This document shows, in pieces, positions 36,366-44,914 of a stretch of 64,000 bases of DNA (position 1 is the first letter of the stretch; each line of letters begins with the position of its first letter). This stretch comes from Aquilonibacter sp963703325 (GTDB taxonomy: Bacteria > Vulcanimicrobiota > Vulcanimicrobiia > Vulcanimicrobiales > Vulcanimicrobiaceae): contig OY969805.1 of NCBI GenBank assembly GCA_963703325.1, forward strand, positions 3,112,086-3,176,085, given 5' to 3'. The notes under the pieces are model-generated. The model saw only the letters and a list, made by a program, of their open reading frames with translations. It ran no database searches and was not told the DNA's origin. The position numbers and the translations under genes were made by a program.

Positions 36366-38665
36366 GGGTACACCTCACGCAGCGGCCTGTTCCAAATAGA
36401 ACGCAGTCGATGGAGATCGAACGCTTGATCGTCAACGACCAACACCGGCCGTTCGATCGTCACGCCGATCTCATGAACGCCGGTGACATCGTCGGCTAAA
36501 CCTTCGAAGGCTTCGACGTCGTCGGCCGCCACCTCGACGAGGAAACCGCCGGCCTCGCCGAAGTAGGCCTCGAGATCCCCGACGCTGCCGTGGGTCCACT
36601 GCCATGCATCATCGATCTGCGCGCCGATCGATGCACGGCCTTTGCGCATCGCGCCAAAGGCCATCTCGCAGATCGCAGTGATTAAACCACCATTCCCGAT
36701 CGCGTGCGCGGAGCGAAAAAGCCTCGCCTGCGCCGCTGCATACATCAGATCGTGGTGCGCGATTATCGCGTCGTAGTCGATGCGCGGTACATGCTCGTCG
36801 CTTCGTCCCAAGACATCGAGCAAGACCGAGCCGCCGAGTGCAAGTTGCGGCGTGCCGATCAGGTACAACACCGAGCCGGCCGATTTGAGCGGCATCGTCA
36901 CGACGGTCGCGATGTCGTTGAACGCACCGACACAGGACACGATCGGTGAGGCTGGAATGGCGCGTCCATTCGCCGACTCGTTGTAAAGGCTGACGTTACC
37001 CGAGACAAACGGCGTATTGAAACGGCCGGCAGCGCGCGCAAGCCCGTCGATCGCCGCGACCAGTTCGTTGTAGTGCTCGATCTTGCGCGGATTGCCGAAA
37101 TTCAGACAATCGGTTAGCCCGATCGCGCGCGCGCCGGTCGCGACGACTTTGCGCACGGCCTCGTAGACCGCGTGTTCGGCGGCAAGCCGCACGTCGATGT
37201 GACTCGTGCGCGGATTGCCGGCGACCGCGAGCGCAACGCCAAGTGGGCTGCCGGGCACAGGCGCGAGCACGCCGGCGTCGCCCGCGCCGCGGGGAATCAC
37301 CGTGCAGCCGCGCACGACGCTATCGTAGCGGCGGTACAGCGGCTCGCGCGAACACACGTCGCTGTGCGCGAGCACACGCTCGATCAATTCATCGAGCTGT
37401 GTACCGGTAACCAGCGGCCGTTCGGTCGTCGCCGCCGGCACCGTCGGTTCGGTGAATGGGAGATCGTCACGAATCGACCCGGTGAGAAAATCGATATCAA
37501 CGTCCATCACAGTCTGATGGTGATAGCGCAGGACGTAGTGCTTTTCAGCCGTTACCGCGCCGATCGTCGTTGCGCGCGCGTTATAGGCGATTTCGGGAAG
37601 CGTGAACTCCTCGTTGTAGATGCGCAGCAGTTCGGGCGTGACCGCGGGCGGCACGACCCAGAGCAACCGCTCCTGCGTTTCACCGACGGCAATTACCTCG
37701 GGACGCATGCCCTCGATCGCGACGTTCACCGCGTCGAGATCGATGCGCGCGCCATACCCGCCGGCCGAAACGATCTCGGCGGAACAGCCCATGATACCGC
37801 CCGCGCCCAAATCCTTGAATCCGACGGCGACGCCGAGCTCGCGCAAGTATGCAAAGACGCGATAGCTCGCGCGCATGATGACGCTCTTGAGAAACGGATC
37901 GGGCACTTGGACGGCGCCCTTGTTGGAATCTTCGTCTTGCGCATCCAGCGTGAGCGACGAGAATGACGCACCGCCGAAGCCGCTGGGGTCGGTCGCCTTC
38001 CCGACGAGCACGATGTCCCACCCGTCGGCGCGGCGCGGCGCGTACGAGTGAATGATCTCAGATTCTTTGACAATCCCCATCGCGACGACGTTGACCAAGC
38101 AATTGTCGTCGAAGCGCGGATCGAAATAGCAATCGCCGGCGATATTCGGGACGCCGATCGCATTGCCGTAGGCGCTGATGCCGTCCACCACGCCCTGTGC
38201 GACGTAGCGTTGATGCGAATGCGGATCGTCGATGGTTCCGAAGCGCAGCGGATCGGCCACGGCGATAACGTGCGCGCCCATGCAGAGCACGTCGCGCACG
38301 ATGCCGCCGATTCCGGTCGCAGCCCCTTCGAACGGCACGACCTGCGAGGGATGGTTGTGCGACTCGTGCGCGATCACGATGCCGTAGCGGTCGCCGTTCC
38401 ATTCGCCGAGGTGCAGGATGCCCGAATCCTCCGCCGGTCCCAGGACGACCGCCGTTCCCGTCGTCGGCAGCTTCTTGAGCAGATGCCGGCTCGACTTGTA
38501 GCTGCAATGTTCGCTCCACTGCGCGTCAAAGGCGTGCAACTCGACCAGCGTGGGCTCGCGGCCGAGCCGCTCGCGAATCCGCGCGAGCTCATCCGGACGC
38601 AGTGCGAGTGCGACGTCAGCCAAGCGGTGCCCCGGGTGGCCCGCCCTGTTGTTGCAGTCCGGCAT
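36362..38665 (-). CDS. purL: FGAM synthase, small-type PurL
   Basis: The synthetase subunit that works with PurQ and PurS (step 4). It has the small-PurL layout (about 767 residues): a linker with FDAQWSEHCSYKSSRHLLKK, an AIRS-N domain with NHPSQVVPFEGAATGIGGIV, VGKATDPSGFGGASFSS, DLGAGGIMGCSAE, and a second half with GLTDCLNFGNPRKIEHY and SGNVSLYNES. I place the start at ATG 38665; a TTG at 38623 would also preserve the conserved region. It overlaps the purCE stop (38616-38618). Confidence 0.93.
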   Translation of the reverse strand: MPDCNNRAGHPGHRLADVALALRPDELARIRERLGREPTLVELHAFDAQWSEHCSYKSSRHLLKKLPTTGTAVVLGPAEDSGILHLGEWNGDRYGIVIAHESHNHPSQVVPFEGAATGIGGIVRDVLCMGAHVIAVADPLRFGTIDDPHSHQRYVAQGVVDGISAYGNAIGVPNIAGDCYFDPRFDDNCLVNVVAMGIVKESEIIHSYAPRRADGWDIVLVGKATDPSGFGGASFSSLTLDAQDEDSNKGAVQVPDPFLKSVIMRASYRVFAYLRELGVAVGFKDLGAGGIMGCSAEIVSAGGYGARIDLDAVNVAIEGMRPEVIAVGETQERLLWVVPPAVTPELLRIYNEEFTLPEIAYNARATTIGAVTAEKHYVLRYHHQTVMDVDIDFLTGSIRDDLPFTEPTVPAATTERPLVTGTQLDELIERVLAHSDVCSREPLYRRYDSVVRGCTVIPRGAGDAGVLAPVPGSPLGVALAVAGNPRTSHIDVRLAAEHAVYEAVRKVVATGARAIGLTDCLNFGNPRKIEHYNELVAAIDGLARAAGRFNTPFVSGNVSLYNESANGRAIPASPIVSCVGAFNDIATVVTMPLKSAGSVLYLIGTPQLALGGSVLLDVLGRSDEHVPRIDYDAIIAHHDLMYAAAQARLFRSAHAIGNGGLITAICEMAFGAMRKGRASIGAQIDDAWQWTHGSVGDLEAYFGEAGGFLVEVAADDVEAFEGLADDVTGVHEIGVTIERPVLVVDDQAFDLHRLRSIWNRPLREVYP

Positions 38666-39812
38666 CGGCGTGGAGCACGGTGGAGCGCGCATTGGCCTGC
38701 ATCAGCAGCGTACGGCCGTAAAGCACGGTGTCGTCCATCGCCAAGAGCTTCGCACACTGCTGTGCGACCGCACTCGCGTCGCCGTTCCAGCCGAGCACCG
38801 GCGCCGACGACGCTGCATCGAGCATCGCGCGTAACGTATCGTCCGCGCCGATCGCGACGAAAAAGAGCCGCGCAAACGTCGCTTCCAGTTGTTGCACCAG
38901 TTGCAACACGAAGCCGGGCGTCCGCGTCGGGCTTGCGATGTGACGGATCGTGGGCAGACCCAGCCCTTGCAACGCAGCCGCCACCGCATTGAGCGCGTCA
39001 CCGCGCTCGGGCCCATCGGCGACGATCGCCGCCATCCCGGGCCGCATCACGGGGAACGTCCCGACGAGGTCAACGACCTCTTCGTACGCCGCTTTTACGG
39101 TTGCGAGCGCCGCGTCATCGACCGTTTGCAGATTGCGATAGATCTGCTTGTCGAGCATGCGGTCTTCGCGCCCCTGCGGCCAAATGCGCCATGAATCGTT
39201 ATCGACGACGTCGGCGATAACCAGCTGGCCCTTCTCATTACCCGCGGTCAAACGGCCGAATTCGACTTTGAGATCGACCAGCAGGACGTCGCGTCTGCGC
39301 CACGCGTGCGAGAGAATATCGAAAGTTAGACGCGCGAGTTCGCTCATCGCGCCGACCTCAGCCGGGGTGGCGATACCGCGCGAAACGATCTCGTCGGGCG
39401 TAATCTGCGGATCGTGATTCGCATCGTCTTTAAGGAAGAACTCGATCACTCGAGGCACGAGCAGCATCCCGCGGGCGATGCCCGGATTCCGACGTACGAA
39501 CGAGCCTGCCGCCACACCGCGCACCACGACCTCGAGCGGCAGCATATTGGCGCGCCGCACGAGCATCTCGTTGTTGTCGTCGTCTTCACCGCCGCTCAAA
39601 TAATGCGTCGGCAAGCCGCACAGGTTCAGCAGCCGAAAGACACGCGCCGTCGTCTGCGCCGCCAACCGGCCTTTCCCTACAATCTCATTGCGCCGCGCTC
39701 CATCGCCGGCGGAAATATTATCCGTCTGCACGATCACCAGCTGATCTGCGTGCCCCGGATTTTCGTATAAGACCTTCGTCTTACCGTGGGCTATCTCGTT
39801 ACCCTTATTCAT
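38616..39812 (-). CDS. purC: SAICAR synthetase with degenerate PurE domain (PAICS-like)
   Basis: The N-terminal domain (1-270) is SAICAR synthetase: EIAHGKTKVLYENPGHADQL, SAGDGARRNEIVGKG, PLEVVVRGVAAGSFVRRNPG, FFLKDDANHDPQ and ADVVDNDSWRIWPQG, closer in wording to animal PAICS than to bacterial PurC. The C-terminal 110 residues follow the PurE beta-alpha layout but lack its catalytic motifs: the GSxSD position reads DGPERGD and the SAHR position reads SPTRTP. AIR carboxylase activity is therefore doubtful. ATG 39812 touches the leader at 39813-39922; in-frame codons upstream lie in that leader. Confidence 0.88.
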   Translation of the reverse strand: MNKGNEIAHGKTKVLYENPGHADQLVIVQTDNISAGDGARRNEIVGKGRLAAQTTARVFRLLNLCGLPTHYLSGGEDDDNNEMLVRRANMLPLEVVVRGVAAGSFVRRNPGIARGMLLVPRVIEFFLKDDANHDPQITPDEIVSRGIATPAEVGAMSELARLTFDILSHAWRRRDVLLVDLKVEFGRLTAGNEKGQLVIADVVDNDSWRIWPQGREDRMLDKQIYRNLQTVDDAALATVKAAYEEVVDLVGTFPVMRPGMAAIVADGPERGDALNAVAAALQGLGLPTIRHIASPTRTPGFVLQLVQQLEATFARLFFVAIGADDTLRAMLDAASSAPVLGWNGDASAVAQQCAKLLAMDDTVLYGRTLLMQANARSTVLHADAGLQQQGGPPGAPLG

Positions 39813-39922
39813 TTTAACGGCGCTCCGCCCCAGGCTCCGCGCCCCCAACTTCGTGGGGCCCCCAAACCGTGGGCCGCATAAACGGCTAATGCGGGCCATG
39901 ATTCCCCGAGGGCGGCCCTAAT
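39813..39922 (-). ncRNA. Structured leader element, copy B (before purC)
   Basis: Matches copy A (32943-33050) in sequence, orientation and position at the start codon. On the minus strand, GGCCCGCAT pairs with ATGCGGCC (one bulged C), CCCC pairs with GGGG around ACGAAGTT, and a final GGCGC (39839-39843) pairs with GCGCC (39819-39823). The last pairing brackets GGAG and stops six bases before the ATG. Variation between copies is concentrated in loops and partly compatible with G-U pairs. Candidate cis-regulatory RNA controlling translation. Confidence 0.6.
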
Positions 39923-39945
39923 TGACGTAACACCGTGAGCCATCT

Positions 39946-41367
39946 TCATTCCGAAACCTCGACGATTTTTTGTTTAGGAAACTTTGGCAATGCCTCGATG
40001 CGGTCGGCGAGCGCGCGGGCGCGTTGCGGTGCGGTGCCGATGTGTTTGACCGGATCGAGCAGCCGGCGAATCTCGGCCGGATCGAGGAGCGCCGTCAACG
40101 TGGGATCGCCGGCCAGCGTTTGCGCAAGCGGATTATCTTCACCGCGAGCAAGCGCAGCCCACGCTTCCATCGCGGCCGTGCGAATGCGCTCGTGGAGGAC
40201 TTGGCGGTCGCCGCCGGCACGCGCCGCTTCCATCATCACTGCCTCGGTGCCTGCGAACGGGCCGTACACGCGCAGGTTGTGCGCGATGCGGCGTTCCTCG
40301 ACACGCAAGCCGTCGAGGATTTTGCGCGCGAGCGACACGATCTCGTCGGCGCAGATCAGCGCTTCGGGAAGAATCGTTCGGCGGTTGGCGCTGTCGTCGA
40401 GCGTGCGCTCGAGATAGTTCGTCGCGGCATTCTGCCAGGTAACGTCGCTATAGCTGATAAGGAGCCGCGCGAGCGAATCGATACGCTCGCTCAAAATGGG
40501 ATTACGCTTGAACGGCATCGCCGAACTGCCGACCTGTGAGCGGCCGAAAGGCTCGGCGACTTCGCCGAACTCCGGGCTGCTGAGAATTCGCACGTCGGCG
40601 GCAAATTTGGAGAGCGAAGCGCCGAGTCCGGCAAGCCCCGAGAGCAAAAGGTAATCGAGTTTGCGCGTGTAGGTTTGCGTGCTCACGTCGCGCGCGCGCA
40701 GACCAAAACACTCGAGCACGTGCTCCTCGAACATCGCCGAGGTGCCTTGGTGATCGAGCAACTGCTCGTACGAGGCAGCCGTGCCGACCGCGCCGCGCAG
40801 CCCTTTGGTCGTCAACTCATCGAACACGAAGCGCAGATTGGTATCGTCGATGAGCAGATCTTGCGCGTAGACGGCGAGGCGATGGCCAAGCGTGGTGGGT
40901 TCCGCCGGCTGCAGATGCGTAAACGCCATACAGACGAGATCCGCGTGCTGACGGACCTTTACCGCGAAACTGCGCAGCAGTTCGTGAAGATTGGCACCCA
41001 CCAGCGCGAGCGCTAAGCGCAAGCGATACGTCTCGACCGTGTCCTCGATGTCCATCGACGTCGCACCGAGGTGCAACTTGCCGCCGCCGAGCTTTGCCTG
41101 CGAGGCAAAGACGCGAATCTCGGCCATGAGATCGTGATGGATCTCGCGCTCGATTTCGAGCGCCGCATCGATGTCGATTTCGTGCGCGTGCGCCTGCAGA
41201 TCGGCGACTTCGTCGGCCGAAATCAGTCCGGCGCGCGCTTGCGCTTGCGCGAGCGCGACCCAGACCGCACGCCACAGTTTGCGGCGTTCTTCTTCAGAGA
41301 AGAGCGCGCGTAGCTCGGCGCTGCCGTATCTCCAAGAGAACGGCGAGACGTAAGTACGGTGATTCAT
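39946..41367 (-). CDS. purB: Adenylosuccinate lyase, animal-type
   Basis: Catalyses SAICAR to AICAR and adenylosuccinate to AMP. The sequence tracks human ADSL more than typical bacterial PurB: SPFSWRYGSAELRALFSEEE at the start, LHLGATSMDIEDTVET, FTHLQPAEPTTLGHRL, VGSSAMPFKRNPI (signature), NYLERTLDDSANRR and LLDPVKHIGTAPQRA near the end. At 473 residues it is complete. It lies 24 bases upstream of leader B and downstream of the inverted-repeat element. Confidence 0.93.
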   Translation of the reverse strand: MNHRTYVSPFSWRYGSAELRALFSEEERRKLWRAVWVALAQAQARAGLISADEVADLQAHAHEIDIDAALEIEREIHHDLMAEIRVFASQAKLGGGKLHLGATSMDIEDTVETYRLRLALALVGANLHELLRSFAVKVRQHADLVCMAFTHLQPAEPTTLGHRLAVYAQDLLIDDTNLRFVFDELTTKGLRGAVGTAASYEQLLDHQGTSAMFEEHVLECFGLRARDVSTQTYTRKLDYLLLSGLAGLGASLSKFAADVRILSSPEFGEVAEPFGRSQVGSSAMPFKRNPILSERIDSLARLLISYSDVTWQNAATNYLERTLDDSANRRTILPEALICADEIVSLARKILDGLRVEERRIAHNLRVYGPFAGTEAVMMEAARAGGDRQVLHERIRTAAMEAWAALARGEDNPLAQTLAGDPTLTALLDPAEIRRLLDPVKHIGTAPQRARALADRIEALPKFPKQKIVEVSE

Positions 41368-41396
41368 GGGACGAAGGCGCTCTTCGCCTCCGGTCA

Positions 41397-41663
41397 GTGT
41401 CGCGCCCTCCGAGCGCGATGCATAAAGTCGCGAGCGCCGAAGCGCACCGACGAGGCACGAGGAGGGAGGATAGCTACAGCTATGTGACCGACGAGTAACG
41501 AAGACGGTGCGCTTACGCCGCCGCGACCCTACGGGCTGGCCGTTTGGCGGCCGCGGCCCGCGTCATTCTTCGCTCGCAAAGCGTTGCTTTTGTCGCTCAT
41601 CATTCCTTGTCCGCAATCCGCCAAACGGTCAGCTTTATGCGTCGAGCTCGGAGGACGCGACAC
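41397..41663. repeat. 267-bp nested inverted-repeat element
   Basis: Outer arms of 31 bases (41397-41427 and 41633-41663) match at 28 positions. Inside are two further inverted repeats: AAGCGCACCG (41440-41449) with CGGTGCGCTT (41505-41514), perfect, and GCTGGCCGTTTGGCGG (41535-41550) with CCGCCAAACGGTCAGC (41618-41633), one mismatch. A small ATAGC-TACA-GCTAT hairpin lies in the first loop. The whole gap between the AAA-like stop and purB start (29 bases from its ATG) is this element. No ORF of substance. Either a MITE-like element or a large structured RNA; strand not decidable. Confidence 0.6.
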
Positions 41664-43805
41664 TAAAGCGCAGCCTCGTCGTCTTTGGTCGTAGCCTCAG
41701 GGGCCGCGCGCCGTTCAAAATCTACCAGCTCCACGGTCACGTGCTCGGGCGTTCCGGCATCGATTGCGCGCAGCGCCGCCGCGCGCCCGGCCTCATCCAC
41801 AAAGTGCCGCAGCTGATCTTCGGTCATCCCGTCGGTCTGCGCCTCGAGGTCGTCAATCGCGGCCGCGAGATCGAAGCCGAGCGGTTTGCCGCCGAGCAGC
41901 TCGAGGAGCCTCTTCCGCCGCGCCTCGGCCGAGAGTTCGGTAAGATCCACGAATTCCGGGAAGCGGCTGCGCAGTTCGGGATCCAGTGCGGTGGCGTCGA
42001 CCGTCTCGGCGACGATGAATACCGGCTCTTTCGCGTCCGCCAAACGATCGATGGTGATCGCGAGGTGCGCAATCGAACCCGGATCACCGTAGGCGGGGAC
42101 CTCCACCACCACGATGGCGTGGCCGCCGGCGCGCGCCTTGGCCAGCGCCTCGTCGAGCGCGTCGATGTTGGCGGGGATCACCGGCAAGCCGGTCTGGTCG
42201 ACGAGGTTCTTGATCGTGCTCAAGCGCGCATCGACCGAGGATCCGGCGATGAGCACCGCACGCGGGACGGTGATGCCCTGCGATTCCATCGTCGCAACGT
42301 GTGCAAACATGGCCGCCAGCATGCGCGAGCGCTTGAGCACGGGCTCGGGCAGATCCACCGGCGTCGCATCGCGATCGAGCGTAGCCGCCGCTTCCGCGTC
42401 GTCGCCCTCCGTGGTGATGACCGTGGTCGCGGCTTCGGCGCCGAACGCCGGCGGCATCAAATCGATGACCGCGCCAAAGCGCGCGATGATGCCTTCGTCG
42501 AGTCCTTCGATCGAGGTCGTACCAGCGACGACCCACACATCGGTGCGACCTTCGAGTTGCTCCCACTCGCTCCACAACGCTTGGACGACTTCCTTGCGCA
42601 TCGCTTCGTAGGCCGCCGAACCGGTCGTCGTAAAGAAGCGCTCCGCTTCATCAATAAAGATAATCGAACGCGCGCGCCTCGCGGTCGCGAAAATGCGCGA
42701 CACCGTCGCGGCGCCCTGCCCGACGTAGCCGATCTTGATCTGTGAAAACGACAGGTGCAAGAGCGTCGCTGCGGCCGCGCGCGAGAGCGACTGCATCACG
42801 TCGGTGAGATCGACGCGATCGTCACCGCGGATGAAGAGACCACGGCGGACGGCCGGATCGCCCAGACGAAACAGAATGACTTGCCGGATCAGCGCGTTGC
42901 GAACGGTGGACGGAAGCGCGAGTCCCTTGATGATTGCGGCCGTCCCGTCGTACTCGCGAAGCTCTTCTTCCATGCGCCGCAAGCGCTCGTCGAGATCCTT
43001 GCGCGCCCCCGAGTGCGCCACGACCTCGCGGAACTCGATCGCCTGCGTTTTGACCTGCGGCATATGACGCTCGAGTGCGCGCTGAAAAAACACGCCATAC
43101 GAACGGATGAACGGGTTCTCGAGATCGGCGTGCACGAGCGTCGGCTTTTTGTCCGGAAAGCGCGTGAGCAGGACGTTGCTGCGGCGCTCGTCGATGACCT
43201 CAACAAACGTTTCTTCGAGCGCGTCCTTCTCGCGCACGCCGGGAATCTTCCAAGCGCGGTCTTCGAGCACGCCGTCGATCGGGCCGTCATAGCCAATGAG
43301 TGGATGATTGAGGCCGGTTTCATAGCGAGTAAACGCGACGAAGCGCACGTCCTTGCCGTCGCTACCCAAATACGACGCCCGCGCCTTGCGGATCGGAGCC
43401 AGACACTGATCGCGCGCGATCAGATAGCCGACCAGCGCTAGAACGATATACAGGCCAATCGCCAGCACGAAGCCGGTCGCCGCGAGTGCGTAGATCAAAC
43501 CGCCGGCGATGACAACGAACCCGGCGATGGCAAAGAGCTCGATAGGCGCCGGTCCAACCTAAGATCAGCGCCAGGGTGATACTGTCGCGCTCGCGCATGC
43601 GCTGCTGCTGGCCGTAGACGTCGCGCCAGGCCGCATTGACCATCCCGTCGAGCGACGTGCGAATCGACGCGAGCCGCTCCCGATCGGCAGCGATTTGCCG
43701 GTCGAGATCGTCACGTTCAGCCCGCACACGCTCGACGTCGTCCTTAAGCCACTGCTTCGGGTCGACATCGGGCGAGTCGGTCGGAGGCGAATCGACCACG
43801 TCCAT
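41663..43805 (-). CDS. Membrane protein with two degenerate AAA+ domains, frameshifted
   Basis: The 5' frame holds a coiled-coil (RVRAERDDLDRQIAADRERL) and ends with LALILG; the 3' frame continues IELFAIAGFVVIAGGLIYAL, forming a double membrane helix. They join if one A is dropped at 43556-43557. The cytoplasmic part contains IKIGYVGQGAATVSRIFATA and SIIFIDEAERFF, the AAA pore loop and Walker B, but the P-loop position reads IRGDDRVDLTDV and lacks the Lys of GKT. A second AAA-like unit (VLIAGSSVDARLST, then HAIVVVEVPAYGD) is also without it. Function unknown. Confidence 0.65.
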
Positions 43806-43823
43806 AATCTCAGTTATCGGCAA

Positions 43824-44810
43824 TCAGCGCCGGCTTAGGCCGGACAGTTCAGCGGTGATGCGTTCGACCAGGGTACGGTGGTCGTCCGGATCGCTACCGG
43901 CCGAGCCGGTCACAATCGATTCGACGCCGTGCACGGCCCGTTCATATGCGATTCGGGCGCGCCGCTCGCCGACGCGGCCGGCGATGGGTCGCAGCACGCG
44001 TTCGCGCCATTTGTGGCGCGCCGGCAGGTCGCCGCCGGGCCGGGCCAGCTCCCAGAGCAGACCGCATTCGGTCGCGAGCGCTGAGAGCAGCGGAATCGCC
44101 GCGCCGCGCGGATCGTTGGCGAAGAATTCATGGGCGATGCCCAGCGCCTCGCCGACGTGCCCTTCCACTAAAGCACTGGCATAGCGGTAGGCTTTGGGAT
44201 CTTCGATGGCGAGCGACTCGCCCTCGAGGTCTTTGTAGGTGATCTTCTTGCCGCCAATGGCGAGTTTTTCGAGATCGTTGCGAACGCTCGCGAGATCCGC
44301 TTCGCTGCGCGCAAGCTCGGCACGCACGCGCGGTTCAGCGGTCGCACCGAGCGCGGTCAGCACTTCATCGACGAATCGCGCCCGCGTCTCTTCATTGGTG
44401 CTGGTATCGATGCGCAGCGCGGCGCGTCCGGCCTGCGCGCCGAGCGGCTCTGGACGTTGCGAACGCGGCGAGAGCAAATCGAGCACGATGAGCGTGTTGC
44501 CGTCAGGCACGGCCTCCATGACTTCAAAGAGGTCACGGCGCGGCTGTGCGCGCAGCGTTTGCGCGTCGGTAATCACGACAACGCGGCGATCGGCCAAGAA
44601 CGGCATCGCCGATACGGCTTCTCTCGCGCGCGCGGCGTCAGTCCATTCGGCTGCTGGAATGCGCTCGAGATTGAGATCCCGCATGTCCGACGGCAGTAGT
44701 CGATCGAGCAAGACCTCGAGCGCGCGCTCGGCCAAGGCGCGCTCCGTGCCTTCGATGACGACCAGATTGCCGATCTTTGGCCCCTTATCGATGAAGTCGT
44801 AGTATTTCAT
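43824..44810 (-). CDS. holA: DNA polymerase III delta subunit
   Basis: The clamp-loader wrench subunit. An AAA-like N-terminal domain (MKYYDFIDKGPKIGNLVVIE, FLADRRVVVITDAQTL, NTLIVLDL) leads to the helical lid (RRSEADLASVRNDLEKLAI-type region) and the collar domain; its sequence is diverged, as in most HolA proteins. At 328 residues it is normal. The AAA-like membrane protein gene follows directly, and a stem-loop precedes the start. Confidence 0.82.
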   Translation of the reverse strand: MKYYDFIDKGPKIGNLVVIEGTERALAERALEVLLDRLLPSDMRDLNLERIPAAEWTDAARAREAVSAMPFLADRRVVVITDAQTLRAQPRRDLFEVMEAVPDGNTLIVLDLLSPRSQRPEPLGAQAGRAALRIDTSTNEETRARFVDEVLTALGATAEPRVRAELARSEADLASVRNDLEKLAIGGKKITYKDLEGESLAIEDPKAYRYASALVEGHVGEALGIAHEFFANDPRGAAIPLLSALATECGLLWELARPGGDLPARHKWRERVLRPIAGRVGERRARIAYERAVHGVESIVTGSAGSDPDDHRTLVERITAELSGLSRR

Positions 44811-44856
44811 TTGAAAAGGCCTCGCACGTTGCGCTCGGCCCTGTGCTCCGATTCGC

Positions 44857-44914
44857 TTTCGGCACTTCGCGCCGAAAACTCATCTGCGCACCCCCGTGCG
44901 ACTACTCGCACGGG
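44857..44914 (-). terminator. Two stem-loops between mtnA and holA
   Basis: CCCGTGCGA (44893-44901) pairs perfectly with TCGCACGGG (44906-44914) around CTAC, and includes the mtnA stop. A second, TTTCGGC (44857-44863) with GCCGAAA (44871-44877), lies 15 bases further. Neither has a clear U run on the minus strand (only GTTTTC between them), so transcription termination or RNA processing is possible but not shown. Confidence 0.4.

Noticed and set aside
32943..39922. ZTP (pfl) riboswitch before the purine operon
   Set aside because: The conserved CCGCC-type segment is at the 5' side, in the wrong order relative to the first domain, and the same element precedes cydA. I could not align it to the class.
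41520..41590. A 24-codon peptide (MMSDKSNALRAKNDAGRG) in the inverted-repeat element
   Set aside because: It has a modest ribosome site but is entirely made of the inverted-repeat arms and loop, so coding is not supported; a tmRNA tag was also considered and no tRNA-like ends were found.
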